Shown here in pieces: positions 1 through 6,863 of a stretch of DNA of 11,586 bases; within the stretch, counting starts at the first letter, position 1; the number at the start of each line of letters is the position of its first letter. The stretch spans positions 1 through 11,586 of the forward strand of contig JAPLJM010000164.1 in assembly GCA_026388595.1 (NCBI GenBank), read 5' to 3'. The notes under the pieces were generated by a model, which did not search any database, was not told the origin of the DNA, and saw only the letters and a list, made by a program, of their open reading frames with translations. Both the position numbers and the translations under genes were made by a program. This stretch comes from Deltaproteobacteria bacterium. GTDB lineage: Bacteria; Desulfobacterota; Syntrophia; Syntrophales; Fen-1087.

Positions 1-117
1 TGTATGGAAAGAGAGTAAAAGCTATAGCAAGATTTAGAAAATTTTCCGCACTCATCCAGTTAACCTGCCCTGTACATCTGGTAACCCTACATTATGGCGA
101 TTCCCGACTGTTTTTAA

Positions 118-144
118 TTGACAATCTCCTGAATTTTTTATAAA
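118..144 (+). promoter_or_regulatory. Possible sigma-70 promoter for the OFA transporter gene
   Basis: A perfect -35 hexamer TTGACA (118-123) is followed after 15 nt by TATAAA (139-144), which matches five of six -10 positions. The 15-nt spacer is shorter than the usual 16-18, which lowers confidence. Transcription would begin near 151 and leave a leader of about 58 nt before the ATG at 209. The rest of 1-117 is AT-rich and holds nothing I can name. Confidence 0.4.
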
Positions 145-208
145 CACACACCACTTTGTCGTTTTATATATGGACAGGGATTTCTTTAATTTTGGGAGGA
201 AGGGTTTT

Positions 209-1507
209 ATGACAGAGCAGAAAGTAATGAATCGTTGGTTGGTCGTAATCGGCGCCGTGGCGATACAGCTGTGTCTCGGTGCTATCTATGCCTGGTCCGT
301 GTTCACACCAAAACTTTGCGATCCGGCAGGGGCATACAAGTTCACGGCCACCCAGGCCAACTGGATCTTTTCCGTCGGCCTGCTGGTCTTTTCGTTCACC
401 ATTATCCTAGCCGGCAGGATCATGGGCAAGACGGGCCCCCGGAAGCTGGCCGTCGCGAGCTCCATCGTCCTGGGCGCCGGTTACATTCTGGGAGGCTTTT
501 TCGGTGGCTCCTTTTTTGCTCAGCTCATCCTGATCGGGATCGTCGGCGGTTTCGGAATCGGCCTTGGATACGCTGTCCCGATCTCCGTCGGGGTTAAGTG
601 GTTCCCCGACAAGAAGGGTATGGTGACGGGCCTGGCTGTGGCCGGTTTTGGCTTCGGGGCCATGATCTGGGTCAAATCCGCCGACACTTGGTTCAACCTG
701 CTCAACACCCTGAACTTCTTCGGCCTCGGCGGTGTGCAGAGCACCTTCATGCTCTATGGTTTTTTGTTCTTTCTGCTGGTTTTTCTCGGCAGTTTCGTCA
801 TGATCGACCCGCCCGCGGGATGGCTCCCTGCCGGCTGGACACCCCCGGCCCCCACGGCGACAGGCGAAGCGGCGATGGGCATGACAAATTTCACACCCAG
901 TGAGATGTTGAAGAAACCCCAATTTTACATGCTTTGGCTTACCTTCCACTGTTCCGCTATTGCCGGGCTCATGGTCATCGGCAACATAAAGCTCTTTGGT
1001 CTGGATGCCCTCAAAGCCGCGGGCATTACCGCCGCCAACGCATCGGCCATCACGGGAACGGCCCTGGCTTTCCTGGCCATCTTCAACGGCCTCGGACGCG
1101 TCGTCTGGGGAGTCGTCTCCGACAAGATTGGCCGTAAGCTCTCGATTGTCATTATGTGTGGACTCCAGGCCGTGGTTATGTTCTTCTTCTACAAGATGGG
1201 AAGTTCAGAGATGACCCTCATCGCCGGAGCCTGTATCATTGGATTCAATTTCGGCGGAAATTTTGCTCTGTTCCCCGCCGCCACGGCGGACTATTTCGGA
1301 AACAAGAACGTGGGGCTCAACTACGGCTATATCTTCGTTTCCTATGGTCTGGCTGGTGTGGTAGGGCCACAGGTCGCGGCCTACTTCAAGGACGCTGCCA
1401 AGGGAAATCCCGATCCAGCCATCTGGATCACCCCCTTCATGATCGCTGCCGTTTGCTGTGTTGCAGGGGCCATCCTCACGAGTCTGGTGAAGACGCCGAA
1501 GAAATAA
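209..1507 (+). CDS. OFA-family major facilitator transporter (oxalate/formate antiporter-like)
   Basis: This is a 432-residue inner-membrane carrier of the major facilitator superfamily, with about 12 hydrophobic segments. It resembles the OFA (oxalate/formate antiporter) family. Family-like features are the first helix W-L-V-V-I-G-A..QLCLGAIYAWSVF (10-32), the loop GRIMGKTGPRK (69-79), a glycine-rich helix ending YAVPISVGVKWFPDKKG (121-137) and the second-half loop GRVVWGVVSDKIGRK (296-310). The start at 209 is preferred over an in-frame ATG at 170 because GGGAGG lies at 194-199, about 9 nt upstream of 209. In the eleventh helix (NYGYIFVSYGLAG, 371-383), the position where oxalate transporter OxlT carries its essential lysine appears to be tyrosine. 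The substrate is therefore probably not oxalate; another small monocarboxylate is possible. The gene stands alone and ends just before a strong terminator. Family assignment is firm, substrate is unknown. Confidence 0.9.
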   Translation: MTEQKVMNRWLVVIGAVAIQLCLGAIYAWSVFTPKLCDPAGAYKFTATQANWIFSVGLLVFSFTIILAGRIMGKTGPRKLAVASSIVLGAGYILGGFFGGSFFAQLILIGIVGGFGIGLGYAVPISVGVKWFPDKKGMVTGLAVAGFGFGAMIWVKSADTWFNLLNTLNFFGLGGVQSTFMLYGFLFFLLVFLGSFVMIDPPAGWLPAGWTPPAPTATGEAAMGMTNFTPSEMLKKPQFYMLWLTFHCSAIAGLMVIGNIKLFGLDALKAAGITAANASAITGTALAFLAIFNGLGRVVWGVVSDKIGRKLSIVIMCGLQAVVMFFFYKMGSSEMTLIAGACIIGFNFGGNFALFPAATADYFGNKNVGLNYGYIFVSYGLAGVVGPQVAAYFKDAAKGNPDPAIWITPFMIAAVCCVAGAILTSLVKTPKK

Positions 1508-1528
1508 TGTCAGTAGAGTAAGCAGGAG

Positions 1529-1572
1529 AAATAAAGAAAGCGCCGGTCATGACTGCGGCGCTTTCTTTATTT
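1529..1572. terminator. Bidirectional intrinsic terminator between convergent genes
   Basis: The arm AAATAAAGAAAGCGCCG (1529-1545) and its exact reverse complement (1556-1572) form a 17-bp perfect stem around a 10-nt loop. The stem has a GC-rich top and an A-rich 5' and T-rich 3' foot, so it reads as hairpin plus U-tract on both strands. It lies 21 nt after the transporter stop and contains the stop codon of the convergent mobA remnant (1567-1569). Part of the loop, GTCATGAC, is itself palindromic. Confidence 0.9.
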
Positions 1573-2099
1573 AGACGGATACAAATGCGTCAGATCCTCC
1601 GGCTTGTTCACATTGATGAACATCCGTTTTCCAGGATCAAATGACTTCTGAATAGTATCTGAAATGGTCAAGCATTTCATGCCTTTGTAAAAACCTGTGA
1701 CTTTCAGTCTGTCCTGGTTGATCAGGCGCTTCATGTTGGGAAGGCAACTTGTCGCATAGATTGCATGCAGGGGTTGCAGTCCCTCCGGTGCTTCCGGCAC
1801 GACAATGTCATGAGCGGCCGCCTGTTCCATCAGGCGACGAAGGCATGCATGCAGCCGGCATAGAAGAGGCCTGTGTAGATCCCCCCCAAGGCCTTCTTCC
1901 CCGGGTAGATGTCGGTCACGAGGGTCACATCCAGATCGAGATAGTCGAGCGGCGAATTGGTGACCAGGATCACCTCGGAAAAGAGGTCCTTGAAGATCCT
2001 CAGGGTCCGGTCGATCAGCCGTTCGCCGTCGATGACGAGAAAGGCCTTGTTCGCACCCATCCTGGAGTTTTCTCCGCCCGATAAAATAATGCCTGTCAT
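1567..2099 (-). pseudogene. mobA: Molybdenum cofactor guanylyltransferase MobA, broken by internal deletion/frameshift
   Basis: MobA joins GMP from GTP to molybdopterin in the cytoplasm, making the guanine dinucleotide form of the molybdenum cofactor. The 5' part (2099-1830, 89 codons) begins with the nucleotide-binding signature IILSGGENSRMGANKAFL and continues through GGIYTGLFYAGCMHAFVA to a TGA. The 3' part (87 codons from 1830) is in another frame and carries the family motif PEAPEGLQPLHAIYATSCLP. Intact MobA proteins are about 190-200 residues and carry VACDMPF-type sequence, with a metal-binding Asp, exactly at the junction; here it is gone. The two frames overlap as TGATG, so the second half could be translated separately, but without this motif activity is unlikely. 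GAGGG at 2107-2111 supports the start at 2099. An assembly error that collapsed a short repeat is the main alternative. Confidence 0.85.
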
Positions 2100-2122
2100 A
2101 TGTTATCCCTCATGGAGGCTTT

Positions 2123-2149
2123 CCTATAAGAATTTGGCGATCCGGTCAA
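2123..2149 (-). promoter_or_regulatory. Weak candidate promoter for mobA
   Basis: On the minus strand TTGACC (2149-2144) and TATAGG (2128-2123) are separated by 15 nt. The short spacer and imperfect hexamers make this tentative, and the resulting leader would be very short, about 17 nt before the ATG at 2099. Confidence 0.25.
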
Positions 2150-2199
2150 GGACGCATATCAATTATGGCCGGGATCAGGTCAATGGAACCAATCCGGTT

Positions 2200-2228
2200 T
2201 TGACTTATGGATGATGATTGTGTAGAAG
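2200..2228 (+). promoter_or_regulatory. Candidate sigma-70 promoter for the SpoIID-like gene
   Basis: TTGACT (2200-2205) and TAGAAG (2223-2228) are separated by the optimal 17 nt. They match the consensus at five and four of six positions. Transcription would begin near 2235, leaving a leader of about 28 nt that includes the GGAG Shine-Dalgarno at 2253-2256. Confidence 0.4.
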
Positions 2229-2262
2229 AATTCGGTAACCCGTGATTATTTTGGAGCGGTCA

Positions 2263-3621
2263 ATGATGAAAAACGCAGTTCCTACAAGCATGCAGGAACC
2301 GGAAATCAAAGTCGGTGTCATTGAAGGGGTCAGGGAGATAACGGGTCGATTTAATGGGCCCTTTCATCTAAATGACGGCCAGACTTTTTCGGGTCCTTAT
2401 TCAGTGAGCACGACAGAAGGCAGAATGATTTTTGCCGATGCCGCGGGCAAGCGGATTGATCAGCAAAAGGAACTCTGTTTCAAGCCGATGGAGGGGGCCA
2501 CCTTTTCCCTGGCCGATGTGACCATCGGGGTCCGGTTTCACTGGGAACGGAAACAGGCCCAGACCTTTCAGGGTGATCTGCTGCTGCTGGAAAAACCGGG
2601 AGGGACCCTGGCGGCCATCAACCGGCTGCATTTGGAGGACTACCTCTCCAGTGTCATTTCTTCGGAGATGAGCGCCACGGCGCCGCTGGAATTGCTGAAA
2701 GCCCATGCCGTCATCTCGCGTAGCTGGTTGCTGGCTATGTTGAAACGGCAGGGAAAAACAAAGAATAAGGGGGCGGACCTCCGGCAGGCATCCCTAAAGG
2801 CGGGTGAAATCATCCGCTGGTATGGCCGGGAAGACCACGCCCTTTTTGACGTCTGCGCCGATGACCACTGTCAGCGCTATCAGGGCATCACAAAAATCAT
2901 CTCTCAGCATGTGGCGGAGGCGGTTCAGTCAACACGCGGCGTCTTCCTCGTTTATGATCATGAAATCTGTGACGCCCGCTATCATAAGGCCTGCGGCGGC
3001 CGGACGGATAACTTTGAAAACACATGGGAAGACATTCCCGTTCCTGATCTTTCCTCGATTGCCGATGCAGAGGCCCCCCATGATCCCATCGGCACAGAAG
3101 CGGCGGCGGGAAAGTGGGTGTTCACCAGGCCGGATGCCTATTGTAACACCACCGACAGCCTGCTCCTGCAGCAGATTCTTCCCGACTTCGATCGGGAAAC
3201 GGCGGATTTTTTCCGGTGGCAGGTGATCTACCGGCGTGAAGAACTGGAAGCGATTCTCAAAGAAAAATCAGGCATTGATTTCGGGTTCCTGCAAGGCCTT
3301 GTTCCCCTGGAGCGAGGTCCTTCCGGAAGAATCATCCGCTTGCGGATTGAGGGGTCGAAACAAACGGTCATTGTCGGCAAGGAGCTTGAAATCCGGCGCT
3401 GGCTCTCCCGGTCACATCTTTACAGCAGCGCCTTCTGTGTGTCCATGGAGCGGGATTCATCCGGACTGCCTGTCTGCTTCATCCTTCACGGCGCCGGGTG
3501 GGGGCACGGCGTCGGGTTGTGCCAGATTGGCGCCGCCGTGATGGCGACAAAGGGATATCAGGCGGAAGACATCCTGAAACACTATTTCCACGGGGCCGAA
3601 CTGAAAAAACTGTATGATTAA
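2263..3621 (+). CDS. SpoIID/LytB-domain protein (putative peptidoglycan lytic transglycosylase)
   Basis: This is a 452-residue protein with a SpoIID/LytB domain. SpoIID of Bacillus is a lytic transglycosylase that cleaves glycan strands lacking stem peptides. Family signatures visible are LHLEDYLSSVISSEM (122-136; Glu135 aligns with the catalytic glutamate), LKAHAVISRSW (145-155), the D-V-C-x4-H-C-Q-R-Y element (196-206; likely metal-binding Cys and His), YHKACGGRTDNFENTWED (240-257) and the C-terminal HGAGWGHGVGLCQIGA (409-424). The start at 2263 is chosen because GGAG (2253-2256) lies 6 nt upstream; a GTG at 2242 would add 7 residues without support. No signal peptide or membrane helix is visible at the N-terminus, which is odd for an enzyme that must reach the cell wall. 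The gene is monocistronic, between a divergent broken mobA and a convergent phosphatase gene. Confidence 0.88.
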   Translation: MMKNAVPTSMQEPEIKVGVIEGVREITGRFNGPFHLNDGQTFSGPYSVSTTEGRMIFADAAGKRIDQQKELCFKPMEGATFSLADVTIGVRFHWERKQAQTFQGDLLLLEKPGGTLAAINRLHLEDYLSSVISSEMSATAPLELLKAHAVISRSWLLAMLKRQGKTKNKGADLRQASLKAGEIIRWYGREDHALFDVCADDHCQRYQGITKIISQHVAEAVQSTRGVFLVYDHEICDARYHKACGGRTDNFENTWEDIPVPDLSSIADAEAPHDPIGTEAAAGKWVFTRPDAYCNTTDSLLLQQILPDFDRETADFFRWQVIYRREELEAILKEKSGIDFGFLQGLVPLERGPSGRIIRLRIEGSKQTVIVGKELEIRRWLSRSHLYSSAFCVSMERDSSGLPVCFILHGAGWGHGVGLCQIGAAVMATKGYQAEDILKHYFHGAELKKLYD

Positions 3622-3628
3622 GTAGTGT

Positions 3629-3697
3629 CCATCCGGAAGCTCCGGATGAGACAGGGTTGGTTTCCAGGGCGGAAAAGAACCGTTTCCGGATGGAAAC
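3629..3697. terminator. Hairpin cluster between convergent genes, possible terminator
   Basis: CATCCGGA (3630-3637) and TCCGGATG (3641-3648) form an 8-bp hairpin with a 3-nt loop directly after the SpoIID-like gene. GTTTCC (3682-3687) and GGAAAC (3692-3697) form a second hairpin touching the phosphatase stop codon. CCATCCGGAA (3629-3638) is also the exact reverse complement of 3684-3693, so alternative long pairing is possible. There is no clear U-tract, so a terminator role is likely but not certain. Confidence 0.5.
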
Positions 3698-5400
3698 TAA
3701 GTCAGCTTCAGGATCATCAAGGTTATATCGTCAAACTGCGGCTGGCTGCCGGCAAAAGAGATAACCTCGCGTTGCACCTGATCAATGATCGCTTGCGATG
3801 ACAAATCCCGGTGGGTGAGAATCACCTGGATGAGCCTCTCCAGTCCAAAGGCCTCTTCCTGCTCGTTGATCGCCTCCGTGATGCCGTCTGTATACATCAC
3901 CAGAATGTCGCCCGACGCCAGATCGATGCTTAATTCCTCCAGGTCGATCTCATGGGCCACACCGAGGGCAATTCCTTTTGCCCGCAGGAAGATGGCCTCA
4001 TCCGAGCCTTTTGTGAATACCATCGGAGGATTGTGGCCTGCATTGACGTAACGCAGCCGCCTCCAGCGGGTGTTCAGGACACCATAAAAGAGGGTCACGA
4101 ACATTCCCGATGTCGAATCCCGGCAGATGAGTTCATTGGCCTGCTTGATGGCATTGGTGGCTGCCGGATCCCCCGTAGCACTGGCGCGGATAATCGTACG
4201 GGACAATCCCATGAACATGGCGGCGGGCATGCCTTTCCCGGAAACATCGGCAATGACCAGGCCCAGGTTATCTTCCATCACGGGAATAAAATCATAGAAG
4301 TCCCCCCCGACCTCACGGGCCGGTTCATTATGGGCGGCAAGGTCCATTCCTTCGATCTTCGGCGCCATCTGGGGCAGCAGCCGCTGCTGAATACCCCGGG
4401 CGATTTCAAGTTCCTTGAGCAGGCCTTCCTTTTCAGCTGTTGTACACTGCAGCTCTTCCATGTGGAGCTTCAGATCGGTGATCATCTTATTGAAGGAGTT
4501 GGCCAGCGATTCCAGCTCGTCGCCGGTCTTGACCACCACCTGGTATTCCATATCACCCCGTCCGAGGGCCTTGACGCCCCGGATCAATGCGACGATGGGG
4601 TCCGTAATCATCTGGGACAGGAAATAGGAGATGCAGGCCACGACAAATATCATGGCGACCAGAAGGGCCACAAAGGTGTTACGGATGCCGGTGATACTCT
4701 CGTTCATCTGTTCGTTGATCGTGCGCGTCGATTCATCGATCTGCTTTTTTGTCAGATTGGCGGGTCGGGAGAACTCATCGATATACGTGGTGGCCGAGAC
4801 CATGAAACGTGTTCCCTCGACAGGTGCCATATACATGAACTTTTTGCGGATTTTTCGATCGGTGTCCTGCCAGTCATAATAGCCGCCCGCGGGTGTGCCA
4901 TCCAGGGAGCGCTCGAATAAAGCCCAGAAATCAGGAAGTTTTTCCCGCCAGTTGTGCATGTCAAAATTGATGAGCCGGGGGTTGATATGAAACCGCATGA
5001 TACCGGTTCGCTTATCATAAACAATGGTGTAGCCCGTTTCACCGACGGGTTGGACGGCAATTCTCTGAAATTCACGACTGGACTGGAGGTCCTGTGTGGA
5101 CAAGCCCGGATGGGCGTCAATAAAGATCCTGCACTGGAGGGCCACGTCGGTGGCTTTCTGGCGTAATATCTCGGCGCCAAGGGCTTCCAGTGCCTTGGTG
5201 CTGTCACTGGCGGCGCTGTTTCCCACGGTGGTGCTGCTCTGCAGAACGTAGTTGCTGACTTCGCGGATGTCCCTGAAGGCGATGTAACCGAACAGCAGCA
5301 GCGGGATGATGGACAGGCCCAGGAAGACGAGCAGGATCTTGGTCCTGATCCGAAAACGCGGTCGTGCTTTCTGATCCATCAAGGTTTGATTTAAATCCAA
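3697..5400 (-). CDS. Membrane sensor SpoIIE-type protein serine phosphatase (Cache-like + HAMP + PP2C)
   Basis: This 567-residue inner-membrane protein is the expected phosphatase of the partner-switching operon; it should dephosphorylate the STAS antagonist encoded upstream. Domains in order are a transmembrane helix (22-42), an extracytoplasmic Cache-like sensor (about 45-240, with a single-Cache-like ETGYTIVYDKRTGIMRFH stretch at 121-138), a second helix (243-262), HAMP (262-315), a short helical linker, and a SpoIIE/PP2C catalytic domain (340-567). Metal-binding signatures are present: EVGGDFYDF (363-371), ADVSGKGMPA (384-393), YTDGITEA (503-510) and FDDIT (556-560). The start is a TTG at 5400, supported by AGGTGA 7 nt upstream; the first in-frame ATG (5379) has no Shine-Dalgarno. 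It begins 19 nt after the acetyltransferase-like gene. The ligand of the sensor domain is unknown. All catalytic residues expected for activity seem intact. Confidence 0.92.
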   Translation of the reverse strand: MDLNQTLMDQKARPRFRIRTKILLVFLGLSIIPLLLFGYIAFRDIREVSNYVLQSSTTVGNSAASDSTKALEALGAEILRQKATDVALQCRIFIDAHPGLSTQDLQSSREFQRIAVQPVGETGYTIVYDKRTGIMRFHINPRLINFDMHNWREKLPDFWALFERSLDGTPAGGYYDWQDTDRKIRKKFMYMAPVEGTRFMVSATTYIDEFSRPANLTKKQIDESTRTINEQMNESITGIRNTFVALLVAMIFVVACISYFLSQMITDPIVALIRGVKALGRGDMEYQVVVKTGDELESLANSFNKMITDLKLHMEELQCTTAEKEGLLKELEIARGIQQRLLPQMAPKIEGMDLAAHNEPAREVGGDFYDFIPVMEDNLGLVIADVSGKGMPAAMFMGLSRTIIRASATGDPAATNAIKQANELICRDSTSGMFVTLFYGVLNTRWRRLRYVNAGHNPPMVFTKGSDEAIFLRAKGIALGVAHEIDLEELSIDLASGDILVMYTDGITEAINEQEEAFGLERLIQVILTHRDLSSQAIIDQVQREVISFAGSQPQFDDITLMILKLT

Positions 5401-5407
5401 TATTGTT

Positions 5408-5413
5408 TCACCT
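5408..5413 (-). promoter_or_regulatory. Shine-Dalgarno that decides a TTG start for the phosphatase gene
   Basis: On the minus strand AGGTGA at 5413-5408 is followed after 7 nt by TTG (5400-5398). This is the only good ribosome binding site near the 5' end of the phosphatase gene, so the rare TTG is taken as the start. Confidence 0.6.
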
Positions 5414-5419
5414 GTTTTA

Positions 5420-6376
5420 TTAAAGGTTCAAGGTCTGCCACCGCTCATCCTGATCGAGCCGGTAATAGGCCCTTCTCCGTCCATCAGGTGTTTTACGGAG
5501 GACAAAATCGTTGACCACATATCCGCGTGCCAGGTAATGCATGAAGAGCGCCCGGCATTTATCCCGCAAGGCCTGGGCCTTTGTCCGGTCCGTCTGCAAC
5601 AGGCGGTCCTGGGCATAGGGAATTTCCACGAATATGGGAGACAGCATTGATTTGAAGAGCCACTTCTGTCCATGCCGTTCCAGCCCCTGCTCATCGAGCT
5701 CAATCTCGTTGACGCTATTTTCCGGGGTCATCAGGGAATCATCAAACTGGGGGATTTTGCCCTCTTCCATCCGTTCCTTGACGCGCTTTGATCCGATATC
5801 CCACTCCACGACAAAGCGGTCCGTGGAGATACCCCGGTTGAACTGATCATTGGTGAAAACGGCACTGTAGTAGTTGAACCCGATTTCCCGGACCTGCGCG
5901 CCCATGCGGCGCAGGTAGATATAACCGTTCCGGGATTGCAGGGGATCATAGGTCCAACGGATTCGCGGGATTTTTCTTTCCTTGGCGCAATCGTACAGAT
6001 TACTGACGAGCACTTCGCCGATGTTTTTATCCTGATAGCGTTGATCCACCCCCATCCGGGCGCCATACCAGAAGGGGCCGTTATGATCAAAATCTGCAAA
6101 GCAGGCCAGAAAAGCGATGGGGTGGTCTCCTTCATACCAGGAATCTTCCTTGGCCATTTCCACCTGCTCCTCCGGCGAAAAAAGGCCGTCATCGAAGGCG
6201 GTCAGGATCAGGCCGTTGGTCAGGTAAGCCAGCTCAAAGTAGAGCATGGGGGCATTGACCTCCCGGTATCCTTCCCGTTTCCAGACGCGCTTTTCCAGCT
6301 CCACCACGTCATTGAGGACAGAGGCCCGCAGGTATCTCTCCACTCTGATTTTCGGCTTCATGGCGTCGTCGGTCAT
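5420..6376 (-). CDS. GNAT-superfamily protein, COG3375-like, within the partner-switching operon
   Basis: This 318-residue soluble protein resembles the COG3375 group of GNAT (GCN5-related acetyltransferase) proteins. Recognisable parts are an N-terminal strand-helix region (8-60), a core PIAFLACFADF (86-96), a GVDQRYQDKNIGEVLV stretch where the acetyl-CoA pyrophosphate loop belongs (109-124), the hallmark WTYDPLQSRNGYIYLRRMGAQ (141-161), NRGISTDRFVVEW (180-192) and a C-terminal part with IFVEIPY (248-254) and ARGYVVNDF (283-291). The loop is degenerate compared with the usual R/Q-x-x-G-x-G/A, so acetyl-CoA binding is not assured. An alternative ATG at 6400 would overlap the kinase stop as ATGA but lacks a Shine-Dalgarno; ATG 6376 has AGGTGA 4 nt upstream and is preferred. 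It lies between the kinase and phosphatase genes, 20 nt and 19 nt from its neighbours, so it is probably functionally linked. Substrate unknown. Confidence 0.82.
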   Translation of the reverse strand: MTDDAMKPKIRVERYLRASVLNDVVELEKRVWKREGYREVNAPMLYFELAYLTNGLILTAFDDGLFSPEEQVEMAKEDSWYEGDHPIAFLACFADFDHNGPFWYGARMGVDQRYQDKNIGEVLVSNLYDCAKERKIPRIRWTYDPLQSRNGYIYLRRMGAQVREIGFNYYSAVFTNDQFNRGISTDRFVVEWDIGSKRVKERMEEGKIPQFDDSLMTPENSVNEIELDEQGLERHGQKWLFKSMLSPIFVEIPYAQDRLLQTDRTKAQALRDKCRALFMHYLARGYVVNDFVLRKTPDGRRRAYYRLDQDERWQTLNL

Positions 6377-6396
6377 CTGCTCACCTATAGATGGGC

Positions 6397-6846
6397 TCAT
6401 GCACAGGGCTGAAAAGGGGTTACACCGTCATTTTGCTTCGGCGCTGCCTGGAAAATGAGACGCAGGATATTGCAGTCGCCTTCCCGCCGATAGGTCATCT
6501 CATCTGCCATTTTCCGGATGATATGTACACCCAGGCCTCCGACTTTCCGCTCTGAGATGCAGGCTTTCAATTCCGGGGTCGGCAGGGTGCAGACGTCAAA
6601 AGGAACCCCTGAATCAACGATCTCAATCAGGTAACGATGATTATCCAGTACTTGGTATCGTACTTCAATGTCGCCTTGGCCTGGTTGATAGGCATAGCGG
6701 CAGACATTCACCAGGGCTTCTTCAAGGGCCAGCTCAATATGCGTAACATTTTGCTTGCAGAGACCATCGCCTTTGAGAAACTCGGAGATGGGTGTGATCC
6801 ACTTCTCCAGATTGGAGAGAAGGGCTGGTAGTTTGATCATTAACAT
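6397..6846 (-). CDS. RsbW/SpoIIAB-like serine protein kinase (anti-sigma factor type, GHKL ATPase)
   Basis: This 149-residue cytoplasmic protein has the GHKL ATPase fold of anti-sigma kinases such as RsbW and SpoIIAB. These phosphorylate a STAS antagonist on serine and bind a target, usually a sigma factor. The N-box is IELALEEALVNVCRYAY (37-53; Glu and Asn47 for Mg-ATP), the G1 box is IVDSGVPFD (76-84; Asp78, Gly80), and the G2 region is VGGLGVHIIRKMADEMTYRREG (102-123 span), followed by the closing strand NILRLIF (126-132). The length fits the family. The start at 6846 has no strong Shine-Dalgarno; a second in-frame ATG lies at 6840. It begins 17 nt after the STAS gene, suggesting co-transcription and possible coupling. 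No sigma factor is encoded in the window, so its binding target is unknown and may be a non-sigma protein. Confidence 0.9.
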   Translation of the reverse strand: MLMIKLPALLSNLEKWITPISEFLKGDGLCKQNVTHIELALEEALVNVCRYAYQPGQGDIEVRYQVLDNHRYLIEIVDSGVPFDVCTLPTPELKACISERKVGGLGVHIIRKMADEMTYRREGDCNILRLIFQAAPKQNDGVTPFQPCA

Positions 6847-6863
6847 AAGCTTAAAATATCAAA

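Noticed and set aside
407..949. 180-codon open frame on the minus strand over the transporter gene
   Set aside because: Antisense shadow with no family resemblance; the transporter frame is certain.
3952..4920. 322-codon open frame on the plus strand over the phosphatase gene
   Set aside because: It lies wholly antisense to a well-supported gene, has a His/Gly/Asp-rich composition typical of a shadow frame, and shows no recognisable motif or ribosome binding site.
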